DNA from: Rhodobacteraceae bacterium UBA3069
GTDB taxonomy: Bacteria; Pseudomonadota; Alphaproteobacteria; Rhodobacterales; Rhodobacteraceae
Length of the DNA: 18,489 nucleotides
Reading direction: 5' to 3'
NCBI GenBank assembly: GCA_002366795.1
Contig: DFBX01000066.1
Span: forward strand, 1 to 18,489
Part shown: one piece after another, positions 1 through 7,304 of the stretch
Position numbering within the stretch: position 1 is the first letter of the stretch
How the letters are laid out: each line of letters begins with the position of its first letter
Program-made: the position numbers and the translations under genes
The notes under the pieces: generated by a model
Databases searched by the model: none
Told to the model about the DNA's origin: nothing
Seen by the model: only the letters and a program-made list of their open reading frames with translations

Positions 1-20
1 CCCGAGTTTTTCAACAAAAT

Positions 21-40
21 AGGCCCTTAGCGGGCCTTTC
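21..40. terminator. Probable bidirectional terminator hairpin
   Basis: A perfect 6-bp inverted repeat, AGGCCC (21-26) and GGGCCT (32-37), encloses the 5-nt loop TTAGC. On the plus strand it is followed by TTTCTGT. On the minus strand the stem is followed by ATTTTG. It lies about 130 bp past the stop of the MAPEG gene and could end its transcript, or end a plus-strand transcript arriving from outside the window. The adjoining bases 4-20 (GAGTTTTTCAACAAAAT) also resemble the outer end of some insertion sequences, so the hairpin may belong to an IS end. Confidence 0.5.
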
Positions 41-168
41 TGTATGTCATGCGCAAGGCACCGCGCGGGGCTGAGGTCGCGTTTTGGCTGCTTCCCAAGC
101 TGTGCCGCGCCGGATCGGGGGTCGGCCATGCAGACAGAGCGGACATGCTCGGCATGGATTTCAGATAC

Positions 169-633
169 CTAGGCCAGCGCCATCCACAATGTATGAAATG
201 CCATATACATCACGATCATCGATCCGATGGTATAGAAGGTCGCCCTGATTTCATGGGTCTGCTTTGTTGCATAGGCGAAGAAATGCGCCAAGCGGGCCGC
301 TACAAATCCATACATCAAACCCTGCGCAAGCCACAGTGCCGGGTTAGTCGCGACAAATAACAGGCCGATCGCCCAGAAGGCCGGAATATTTTCCAAGTCA
401 TTTCGGTGCATGCGTCTGGAGCGGTCGACATAGTCGTTGATTTCCAGTTGCGCCGGGTTTGGGTTCTTGTTGATCAACCCGAATTGAAGGTCTTCCGGGC
501 TGGCCAGCCCCGACCCACTTTTCAGCATCCGGTAGACGGTCATCCAGCCCTGCCCCATTACTTTCAGCACCAAAAGCGAGGAGGCAACCGCATATGTAGC
601 GAAAACGGGATTTTCGAGATTCAACAATTCCAT
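169..633 (-). CDS. MAPEG family membrane protein
   Basis: This 154-residue integral membrane protein belongs to the MAPEG family (microsomal glutathione S-transferase and leukotriene synthase relatives). Family members conjugate or reduce lipophilic electrophiles using glutathione in the membrane. The sequence shows about four hydrophobic segments (roughly residues 10-30, 83-101, 103-122 and 131-151). It also shows the family hallmark at residues 70-82, DRSRRMHRNDLEN, matching the Arg/His/Asn/Glu pattern of the glutathione-binding helix. The length is typical. The start is supported by AGAGG 7 nt upstream of ATG. The stop is TAG. The gene diverges from a broken TetR regulator across a region with two palindromic operators, which suggests it was the regulator's target. 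The family call is firm; the substrate is unknown, and detoxification is inferred. Confidence 0.9.
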   Translation of the reverse strand: MELLNLENPVFATYAVASSLLVLKVMGQGWMTVYRMLKSGSGLASPEDLQFGLINKNPNPAQLEINDYVDRSRRMHRNDLENIPAFWAIGLLFVATNPALWLAQGLMYGFVAARLAHFFAYATKQTHEIRATFYTIGSMIVMYMAFHTLWMALA

Positions 634-684
634 CTTTTTTCCTCTGGTTCTGTAGGTGATTGGGACAGGAGATCAGCACCTTTA

Positions 685-699
685 CTTACCGTTGGTAGG
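685..699. promoter_or_regulatory. TetR-type operator-like site, distal copy
   Basis: CTTACC (685-690), spacer GTT, GGTAGG (694-699) is a near-perfect 6-3-6 inverted repeat. It repeats the sequence of the perfect palindrome 23 bp away. It lies in the divergent region between the MAPEG gene and the TetR pseudogene, about 52 bp upstream of the MAPEG start. A bound repressor here would cover the MAPEG promoter region. The two sites support each other; binding itself is inferred. Confidence 0.6.
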
Positions 700-706
700 C
701 GTGACA

Positions 707-723
707 GCTTACCGATGGTAAGC
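707..723. promoter_or_regulatory. TetR-type operator-like site, perfect palindrome
   Basis: GCTTACCGATGGTAAGC is a perfect 7-3-7 inverted repeat. It ends 17 bp before the only plausible start codon of the TetR pseudogene (741). Palindromes of 13-17 bp in a divergent TetR/target intergenic region are the usual binding sites of TetR dimers. A second, slightly degenerate copy lies 23 bp away, about two helical turns, so two dimers would sit on the same face of the helix. It would regulate both the repressor and the MAPEG gene. Confidence 0.65.
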
Positions 724-740
724 AGTCACGAAACGGATCT

Positions 741-1340
741 ATGTAGCCTTCCAAGACCAGCACACAAAACCTTGAAATCGCGAGTGAAATCCTTGCAATA
801 AAAGGGATTGGCGCTGTCTCTTTCGACGCGATCACACGTCGGTTGGGAAAGTCGAAACAAGCGGTGCTCTACTAGTTTCCGACCAAGAAAGACCTTCTCG
901 CCGCGATGTTCTTGCCTTGGTTGGAAGCCGAAGCCGATGCGGCAGTCGCAGCGGTTACACATTCTAGCGGCAGCGGTGAGGCGATCCGCGATTTCGTTCG
1001 GGGCATCGCCAAATTCCATCTCGACGACCTGAACAGGTTCCGAATGATGTATTTGTTGCCGCAAACCATCAAGCCGAATGGGGAGGCCCGGAAAGATATC
1101 GGTTTCGTCGAACGGGTTCACCCGGTCACAAACCGAATTTACACCGCAATGGCCGCGCACCTGGAAGGCGACGAGGTTTCAACACGTAGAGAGGCGGTTG
1201 CCATTCACTCCTCTGTGCTTGGTCTGGTCCTCATGTTCGGGCTTGCTGATAGCCTTCAGGATTCCCTTAAACACTCGGAAAATGAACTGATCGAAGCGCT
1301 TGCTTCACGGCTGTCTGGTACCGCGCAATCCAATTCATAG
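741..1340 (+). pseudogene. TetR family regulator, two amber codons
   Basis: Reading straight through in one frame from ATG 741 gives a TetR-type protein of about 200 codons. The N-terminal helix-turn-helix includes VSFDAITRRLGKSKQAVLY, then after a TAG comes FPTKKDLLAAM and an all-helical ligand domain to the stop at 1340. Two TAG codons interrupt it: 744-746, directly after ATG 741, and 873-875, where most relatives have an aromatic residue in the LY-x-FP motif. No ATG, GTG or TTG that would give a whole helix-turn-helix exists in this frame. Both stops can arise by one transition (CAG or TGG to TAG). The longest intact piece, ATG 906 to 1340 (144 codons), lacks the DNA-binding domain. The regulator is therefore probably dead, leaving the divergent MAPEG gene without its local repressor. 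Sequencing error at two separate sites is less likely but possible. Confidence 0.8.
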
Positions 1341-1657
1341 TCATGGCCCTTGGCATGGCTTCGTGAAACCTTTTGCCTTGGCCAGTTTGGACGTGAAACC
1401 GTCTTTCGCCGCTCGGTGTGGCCATTGCCCGCTCTGGATTGAAAGCGGTGTGACATACTGGGAATGTCTCCTGTTCTTCTGATCAAAGGCAGGCTTCGTT
1501 CAGTGCCTTCTGATGCCGACACAGCGTGCTGAACCCGGTCCAGCCATTGCAGGACCACCAGCCCGCAGCCTTGAACACCCCAAGGGCCCAATGCCTTATA
1601 CCCTCCAGCGAACATGCTGGATTCACGGGATGAAACCCCGCTTTCACCGTTTTGTTG
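1341..1657. other. Gene-free stretch between TetR pseudogene and operon end
   Basis: These 317 bases hold no coding region that I recognise. Open frames exist on both strands but show no family motif, no good ribosome-binding site and no continuity with the neighbours. No strong rho-independent terminator for the large minus-strand operon ending at 1658 is visible. The only candidate is a weak imperfect hairpin near 1629-1649 (GATGAAA with TTTCACC) without a clear T-tract. It may be decayed DNA. Confidence 0.5.
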
Positions 1658-3223
1658 TCACTCGGGTTCGGCAACAGCATCGCCCCAAGCGGTCATCACC
1701 TCGGTTGCGCCGAAGCGCCGCGTGCCGTCCTGAAGCACACCCGCAGGGCAGGCAAAGGGATACGGCAAGAGCGAGCGCGGCGTTTCGATGACCGGTGCGA
1801 CCTCTTTCAGGGCCGCTTTCGCCGCAGGCGGCAACGCGGCATCGGCTGTAATCTCCGCTCCGCCCGACACATCGATCCGCGGCAGGTGGAACGCCTGTTC
1901 CAGATCCATATCGAAATCCGCAAGGAAGGATGCAATCTGCGCCACGGCACCGACAATCTTGCGCCCCCCCGAAGCCCCCAATGCAAAGCGCTTGTCCCCG
2001 GCCTGACCAAGCGCCGGACAGACGTTCATAAGGCATGGTTTTCCCGCAGCTAGGGAATTGGGCCGCCCATGTGCGGGGTCGAACCACATGATGCCGTTGT
2101 TCATCACGAACCCCGTTGACGGCGACACGATGCGTGCGCCAAAGACCGACAATAGCGTCTGCGTATGCGCCACCATGTTGCCACTGCGGTCCACGACCGA
2201 AAAATGCGTGGTGCAACCGGGGGCCTGGGGTATTTCACCGTCATGCCCCATGTTGGACAGACGATCATCATAGGCCGCGAACATCGCGCGGGCGTAAGCC
2301 GGATAGGCGGCAGCAAGGTCGGGCAGGCTGTGCCCTTCCAGATGCTGCATCGCGCGGGCAAAGGTCGGCCCCGCGGTCAGGCCCGGCATGACATGGAACA
2401 GCGCGTCGCGGTATGGCACCGGCAGTGGCGCCTGAAACTGCGCCCGGTTGGCGGCCAGATCATCGGATGTAAGATAGCCCCCCTTGTCACGCACGTCCTT
2501 TGCCATCGCCGCACCAAGGTCGCCACCATGAAGCGCAGCAGCCCCGTCGCGGGCAAGGGTGTCCAGGCTGTCAGCCATTCGGGACTGGTCAATCCGGTCC
2601 GTGGGCAACGCGGTCCAGGAAAAGGGGCGCGGCCACTTGCCGTCGATCAGGAACATCAACGCAGCATCCGGATCGCGCGCCAGATCCGCGGTTGCGCTGG
2701 CAATGATAAGGGACGCATACCAATCGATGGCCATGCCGCGTTTCGCATGTTCGATGGCCGGCGATAGCACCTCGGCCCAAGGCAGACGGCCCCAGCGTTC
2801 ATGTGCCGCGGCAAGCCCGTCCACAACCGCAGGCACGGCAACAGCCTTTGCACCCATGACGTTGCGATCCTTGATGACGCGGTCCCATGGGAACAGGTCG
2901 CCGGCGATGCCTTGTCCCGACAGGGGGAAATCTTCGATCTTCAGCCCTGCTGGCGCACACATTCCGAAATTCAGCGCATGTGCCTTTCCTGTATCGGCGC
3001 GCCAGTGCATGGCGGCACCGCCGCCTGCCGGGCCAGACATCCACGGTTCAAGAACGCCACAGACGAAACCGCAGGCAACGGCCGCATCTACCGCATCGCC
3101 CCCCGCGCGCAGCACTTCGGCTCCTGCCTCGGCCGCTTGCCGGTGTTGCGAGGCGACGATGCCCCTGTCGGTTTCCACGACATGCTTGCGAATTTCCATG
3201 CTGTGCGACAAGGCATCCGACAT
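1658..3223 (-). CDS. GGT-like Ntn hydrolase, atypical substrate pocket
   Basis: This 521-residue member of the gamma-glutamyltranspeptidase superfamily should self-cleave before its catalytic Thr. The nucleophile is Thr339 in GCTTHFSVVD, and the Gly-Gly pair is kept in GASGGRKI (residues 416-423). No signal peptide is visible, so it should act in the cytoplasm, unlike periplasmic GGT. Residues that hold the gamma-glutamyl group in the E. coli enzyme are replaced. FREMAP, with Arg114, becomes FGMCAP. NNQMDD becomes NNGIMW. The Ser462-Ser463 pair becomes Met-Asn. The substrate is therefore probably another amide or acyl-peptide. An upstream in-frame start at 3295 would run back into the M20 gene. 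ATG 3223 is preferred because it follows the M20 stop by one base (TGAcATG), as elsewhere in this operon. It is the last gene of the operon. Family call firm, substrate unknown. Confidence 0.88.
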   Translation of the reverse strand: MSDALSHSMEIRKHVVETDRGIVASQHRQAAEAGAEVLRAGGDAVDAAVACGFVCGVLEPWMSGPAGGGAAMHWRADTGKAHALNFGMCAPAGLKIEDFPLSGQGIAGDLFPWDRVIKDRNVMGAKAVAVPAVVDGLAAAHERWGRLPWAEVLSPAIEHAKRGMAIDWYASLIIASATADLARDPDAALMFLIDGKWPRPFSWTALPTDRIDQSRMADSLDTLARDGAAALHGGDLGAAMAKDVRDKGGYLTSDDLAANRAQFQAPLPVPYRDALFHVMPGLTAGPTFARAMQHLEGHSLPDLAAAYPAYARAMFAAYDDRLSNMGHDGEIPQAPGCTTHFSVVDRSGNMVAHTQTLLSVFGARIVSPSTGFVMNNGIMWFDPAHGRPNSLAAGKPCLMNVCPALGQAGDKRFALGASGGRKIVGAVAQIASFLADFDMDLEQAFHLPRIDVSGGAEITADAALPPAAKAALKEVAPVIETPRSLLPYPFACPAGVLQDGTRRFGATEVMTAWGDAVAEPE

Positions 3224-3224
3224 G

Positions 3225-4364
3225 TCAGGCCCCCAGACGACAGTAAAGTGCCGCGGCAAGCTTTGCCCGCTCGACCAGGCTATCCACTTCGACATGTTCG
3301 GTCAGCGTGTGCAGACCCTTGCCGCGCACACCGATGGAATCCAGCGTCGGCAGGCCCAGAAAGCCGGTAAAATTGCCGTCCGAACCGCCCCCCGCAGAGG
3401 CACCGGTCATTTCGAAACCGATCTCTTGGGCGATCTCTTGCGCCAGTGACAGCATCTTCATCGTGCCGGGCTGGTCCGGTTCCCACACGGGCCGCGTTAC
3501 ACCGCGCCGGACCTCCATCACCACGTCGCCCTCGTCGGAATTCAGGCCCAGCATCTTTTCCACGCCTTCGTCGAGCAAGGCTTGCGTCTTGGCCATCGAC
3601 AGCACCTCTGCGTTGCAGACGGACGAGACGCAGTTGACCCATTGACCGGCGTTGAACACCCCGACCGAGAACGTGCAGTCATCCGTTGTCATCCCCTCGA
3701 TCTGGGCCACGGATTTGGCCATTTCGGCAATCGCCGAGCGCCCGTCTTTCAGCGCCCAGCCGGCATGGCTGGGTTTGCCGCGTGTCTGTAGGTCAAAGCG
3801 CGCGATGGCATAGCGCCCGATCACCGCGCCGCCATCAGGACGCGCCGGTTCGGGCACAAGAATGTATTTGTGCCGCTTCGCTTCGGTTTCGATCAGGGTG
3901 CGAGTCGATGGCGTGCCGATCTCTTCGTCCGGGGTGAAAAGAACTGTGACCGGCAAAGGCGTTTCCACCCCTGCCGCCAGCAGTTTGCGCAACGCATCCA
4001 GAAAGACATAATTGCCGCCCTTCATGTCCATCAAACCGGGGCCATAGCAGATATCGCCTTCGCGTTTGAACGGCAGCTTCGCCAGCGTTCCGACGGGATG
4101 CACGGTATCCATGTGCCCCAGCAGCAGGATCCCCCCCTCGCCCGCCCGTGGATGCGGCATCGTCGCGCGGACGCTGTCACCAAGGCCCATGCGGCCCGGA
4201 ATCCGTTCAACCCTTGCGCCCAGCGCGGCAAGGTCGTGCTGCACCACATCCATCATCCGGTTGACCGCTGCGGCATCGAAAGTCGGGCTTTCGGTTTCAA
4301 TCCAGGGTTTGAGCCCTATCAGCATCTCTTTGACATCAAAGGGCAGGTCAAGCGGGTTGGTCAT
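3225..4364 (-). CDS. M20 metallopeptidase, glutamate carboxypeptidase-like
   Basis: This 379-residue cytoplasmic zinc hydrolase of the M20A (CPG2/ArgE/DapE) type removes C-terminal residues from peptides or N-acyl amino acids. The di-zinc site is complete: His84 and Asp86 in GHMDTVH, Asp113 in LMDMKGG, Glu147 (general base) and Glu148 in PDEEIG, Glu172 in VPEPA and His357 in TEHVE. The dimerisation domain lies between about residues 183 and 295. The frame extends upstream to 4490, but the start at 4364 has AAGGAG 8 nt before ATG, and the extension would overlap the preceding gene. The gene lies between an M20D amidohydrolase and the GGT-like gene in the peptide operon. The overall pattern is closest to CPG2, suggesting C-terminal Glu or similar, but specificity cannot be read from the sequence. 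Confidence 0.88.
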   Translation of the reverse strand: MTNPLDLPFDVKEMLIGLKPWIETESPTFDAAAVNRMMDVVQHDLAALGARVERIPGRMGLGDSVRATMPHPRAGEGGILLLGHMDTVHPVGTLAKLPFKREGDICYGPGLMDMKGGNYVFLDALRKLLAAGVETPLPVTVLFTPDEEIGTPSTRTLIETEAKRHKYILVPEPARPDGGAVIGRYAIARFDLQTRGKPSHAGWALKDGRSAIAEMAKSVAQIEGMTTDDCTFSVGVFNAGQWVNCVSSVCNAEVLSMAKTQALLDEGVEKMLGLNSDEGDVVMEVRRGVTRPVWEPDQPGTMKMLSLAQEIAQEIGFEMTGASAGGGSDGNFTGFLGLPTLDSIGVRGKGLHTLTEHVEVDSLVERAKLAAALYCRLGA

Positions 4365-4452
4365 CGTGTGGGCTCCTTCGCCGATCATTGCGCAGGGCCG
4401 ACCGGTGTTTTCTGGATGGTTGCAAAGACAAATGGGAATGCGGCAAGCAGGG

Positions 4453-5619
4453 TTATCCGTTGGGCAAGCGCGTTTCGACAATGCGGGCATAGATTGACGC
4501 GCCTACAGGCAAGATCGCGTCGTCCAGCACAAAGGCAGCGTTGTGCAACGGGATGTTGCCAGCATGTCCGACGCGGCAATAGGCACCGGGAACGACCTTC
4601 AGCATGTCTGCGAAATCTTCCGATCCCGTGGCCTGTTCAGTTGATTCCGCGGCCATGTCCGCACCGACGATATCCGACGCGGCAGCCACGTAGGCGGCGG
4701 TCAGATCGACATCGTTCATCAGCACATCAAAGACGTTGCGCAAATCGACCGCGATCTCGATCCCGTAAGCCTGGGCCATGCCCGCGCACAACTCGTGGAT
4801 GCGCTGGTCGGCCATTTGCGACACATCGTCGTGGAAATACCGGATCGTGCCCGATATCGTGGCCGTATCGGGGACGACATTATAGGCCGATCCCGACAGA
4901 AACTTCGTGACGGACAGGACCACCGGTTTGGTCGGGGGCGTGTTGCGACTGACCACGCTTTGCAACTGCTGGACCAGCGACGCGCCAATGACAATCGGAT
5001 CCCTGGACTGGTGCGGCATGGCGGCATGACTGCCGGTGCCCTTGATCGTGATATCGAAAAATGACGCCCCTGCCATGGCCGGCCCCGGCGTGACACTGAC
5101 GACGCCCGGTTCGGAATTGGGGTCATTGTGCATACCGTAGATTTCGTCGCAGGGAAATTTCTCGAACAGGCCTTCTTCGATCATGCGGCGGGCACCCCCC
5201 AGCCCCTCTTCGGCGGGCTGAAAGATCAGCACGACAGTGCCATCGAAATCGCGTGTCTCGGCAAGGTAGCGGGCAGCGCCCAGCAACATGGTGGTGTGCC
5301 CATCGTGACCGCAGGCATGCATCCGCCCCGGATTGGTCGACGTATAAGCCACCCCCGACGCCTCTTCGATCGGCAGGGCGTCCATGTCGGCCCGCAGACC
5401 GACGCGGCGGTTGCCGCCGCCCGTGCCTTTGATCAGACCGACAACGCCGGTGCCGCCAATGCCCTCATGCACCTCGTCAACGCCGTATTCGCGCAGCTTC
5501 GCCGCAACGATCTGTGCCGTGCGGGTTTCTTCGAACCCAAGTTCGGGATGGGCGTGGAAATCATGGCGGATTTCGGTCAGTTCGGCTGCGAATGCTTCGA
5601 TTTTCGGAATGACGCTCAT
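4453..5619 (-). CDS. M20D amidohydrolase (hippurate hydrolase/AbgB-like)
   Basis: This 388-residue metal-dependent amidohydrolase of the HipO/AbgB/IAA-amino acid hydrolase group cleaves N-acyl or aminoacyl amide bonds in the cytoplasm. Visible family motifs are the N-terminal RHDFHAHPELGFEE (18-31), RADMDALPIEE (76-86), the metal motif HACGHDGH (101-108, ligands Cys103 and His105), the catalytic pair Glu137-Glu138 in FQPAEEG, His164 in YGMHNDP, SHAAMPHQ (197-204), GSEDFADM (332-339) and the C-terminal His359. AAGGAG lies 9 nt before ATG. The start overlaps the stop of the upstream ATPase gene by 4 bp (ATGA), showing translational coupling. In this operon it probably deacylates or splits an imported modified peptide. 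Its particular substrate is unknown. Confidence 0.9.
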   Translation of the reverse strand: MSVIPKIEAFAAELTEIRHDFHAHPELGFEETRTAQIVAAKLREYGVDEVHEGIGGTGVVGLIKGTGGGNRRVGLRADMDALPIEEASGVAYTSTNPGRMHACGHDGHTTMLLGAARYLAETRDFDGTVVLIFQPAEEGLGGARRMIEEGLFEKFPCDEIYGMHNDPNSEPGVVSVTPGPAMAGASFFDITIKGTGSHAAMPHQSRDPIVIGASLVQQLQSVVSRNTPPTKPVVLSVTKFLSGSAYNVVPDTATISGTIRYFHDDVSQMADQRIHELCAGMAQAYGIEIAVDLRNVFDVLMNDVDLTAAYVAAASDIVGADMAAESTEQATGSEDFADMLKVVPGAYCRVGHAGNIPLHNAAFVLDDAILPVGASIYARIVETRLPNG

Positions 5620-7301
5620 GCTGTGTCTCCTTCAAGGGCTGGTGCGCGCTCCAGCGCGCGGAAATTGGCAAAATCCCATTGTCGGCCGGGTGCCGCTTCG
5701 ATCAGGTTGCGTGTATATTCATGCGACGGGTTCGCCAGAACCTCGCCTGCGGGACCGTGTTCGACGACCAGGCCCTTCTGCATCACCAGCACCTCGTCGC
5801 AGATCTGCGCCGCGACGCGCAGATCGTGGGTGATGAACAGCATGGCGATGCCGAACTTTTCCTGTATGTCATCCAGCAAATCCAGAACCTGCGCCTGCAC
5901 ACTGACATCCAGTGCCGACACGGCTTCGTCGGCGACCAGCAGGTCGGGCTTCATCGCGACGGCGCGGGCGATGGCAATCCGCTGGCGCTGACCACCGGAA
6001 AACTGGTGCGGATAGCGGCAAAGCGCATCGCGCGGCAGGTCCACAAGCTCCATCAATTCGGCGGCATGCTCCATTGCATCGTCCTTGGCCGTTCCGAAAT
6101 TAATGGGGCCTTCACACAGGCTGCGCGCCACGGTCCAACGCGGGTTCAACGAGCGGTAGGGGTCTTGAAACACGATTTGCAGGTGCTTGCGGTGGGGTTG
6201 CAATTGTCGGCGGGACAGCTGCGCGATCTCGGTGCCCGCGACGGTGACCTGCCCGGTCGTCGGATCAATCAGCCGCATGATGCAACGCGCCACGGTGGAC
6301 TTGCCGGACCCCGATTCACCCACGATGCCAAGCGTGCGCCCCGGTGCGATGGTGAAATTCACATCCCGCGCTGCCTTTACCACATCGCTTTTTCGAAACA
6401 GCCCGCCCCCGCCGTAGGTCATATCCAGCCCCTTGACGGTCAGAACATCCCTTTCCGTCGAAGCGCCGCGGGCAATACGCGGTGCAAGATTGGGCACGGC
6501 GGTCAACAGTTTCCTGGTGTAGTCTTCTTGCGGATCGGTCAGAAGGTCACGGATCGGAGCCCGTTCCACGATCCGGCCTTTCTGCATGACGCTGACCGTG
6601 TCGGCGATTTCCGCCACCACGCCCATATCATGGGTGATGAACAGCACCGCCGTTCCATGGCGTTCCTGCATCTCGGCAATCAGTTTCAGGATCTGCAATT
6701 GTGTGGTGACATCCAGCGCGGTGGTCGGTTCATCGGCGATCAGCAGATCGGGGTCCAGGATCAACGCCATCGCGATCATGATCCGCTGGCGTTGCCCGCC
6801 GGACAGCTGGTGCGGGAAGGCTGTATAGATACGTTCCACATCGGGCAGATGCACCTGCTCCATCATGTCGATGGTGCGTTTTCGGGCCTCGGACTTGGTC
6901 AGATCCGTGTGCATGTTCAGCACCTCTTCGATCTGCTCGCCGACCCGCAGCACGGGGTTCAGCGCGGTCATCGGCTCTTGGAAAATCATGGCAATGCGCC
7001 GCGCGCGCAGCGCACGCATCTGCGCCGCGGTCGCATTGGTGATTTCGAAATCTTCCAGCGCGATCAGACCGCCCTGAATTTCAAGCGCATCCTTGGGCAG
7101 AAGGCCCATCGCGCAAAGCGATGTCACGGATTTGCCGGATCCGGATTCCCCGACCAGGCAATGGGTTTCCCCGGCCCGGATATCAAGGTCGATCTCGTTC
7201 AGAACCGGTGCCGCATTCGGGCGGCCCGTCAGGCCGACCTTGAGTTTGCGGATCTTGAGGACGCTCTTGGCGTTGCTGAAATCCTTGGACTTGAACTCCA
7301 T
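5616..7301 (-). CDS. Dipeptide/oligopeptide ABC transporter, fused double ATPase
   Basis: This 561-residue protein joins two nucleotide-binding domains, equivalent to DppD and DppF (GsiA-like layout), and energises peptide uptake at the inner face of the membrane. Domain 1 has Walker A GESGSGKS at 51-58, signature LSGGQRQR at 166-173 and Walker B LLIADEP at 186-192. Domain 2 has Walker A at 328-335, signature FSGGQRQR near 434-441, and a LLVADEA Walker B followed by the usual VSALD. Both sites therefore look catalytic. The oligopeptide-transporter C-terminal extension follows domain 1 (around 255-275, with YTRKLLTAVPNL). The start lies three bases past the stop of the upstream permease and is preceded by GGGAGG. 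It overlaps the next gene by 4 bp. Partners are the two permeases and the binding protein encoded just upstream. Confidence 0.95.
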   Translation of the reverse strand: MEFKSKDFSNAKSVLKIRKLKVGLTGRPNAAPVLNEIDLDIRAGETHCLVGESGSGKSVTSLCAMGLLPKDALEIQGGLIALEDFEITNATAAQMRALRARRIAMIFQEPMTALNPVLRVGEQIEEVLNMHTDLTKSEARKRTIDMMEQVHLPDVERIYTAFPHQLSGGQRQRIMIAMALILDPDLLIADEPTTALDVTTQLQILKLIAEMQERHGTAVLFITHDMGVVAEIADTVSVMQKGRIVERAPIRDLLTDPQEDYTRKLLTAVPNLAPRIARGASTERDVLTVKGLDMTYGGGGLFRKSDVVKAARDVNFTIAPGRTLGIVGESGSGKSTVARCIMRLIDPTTGQVTVAGTEIAQLSRRQLQPHRKHLQIVFQDPYRSLNPRWTVARSLCEGPINFGTAKDDAMEHAAELMELVDLPRDALCRYPHQFSGGQRQRIAIARAVAMKPDLLVADEAVSALDVSVQAQVLDLLDDIQEKFGIAMLFITHDLRVAAQICDEVLVMQKGLVVEHGPAGEVLANPSHEYTRNLIEAAPGRQWDFANFRALERAPALEGDTA

Positions 7302-7304
7302 TGC

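Noticed and set aside
744..875. Genome-wide recoding of TAG as a sense codon, suggested by two in-frame TAGs in the TetR gene
   Set aside because: TAG serves as the natural terminator of the MAPEG gene (169-171), the GGT remnant (17192-17194) and the TetR frame itself (1338-1340), each where family homology ends. A strain-level amber suppressor stays possible, but not general recoding.
3224..3295. N-terminal extension of the GGT-like protein by 24 codons
   Set aside because: It overlaps the M20A gene. The ATG at 3223 lies one base after the M20A stop, as at the other tight junction in this operon.
4365..4490. N-terminal extension of the M20A peptidase by 42 codons
   Set aside because: It would overlap the upstream amidohydrolase gene, adds a Cys/Pro-rich stretch unlike the family, and lacks a ribosome-binding site. 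ATG 4364 has AAGGAG at proper spacing.
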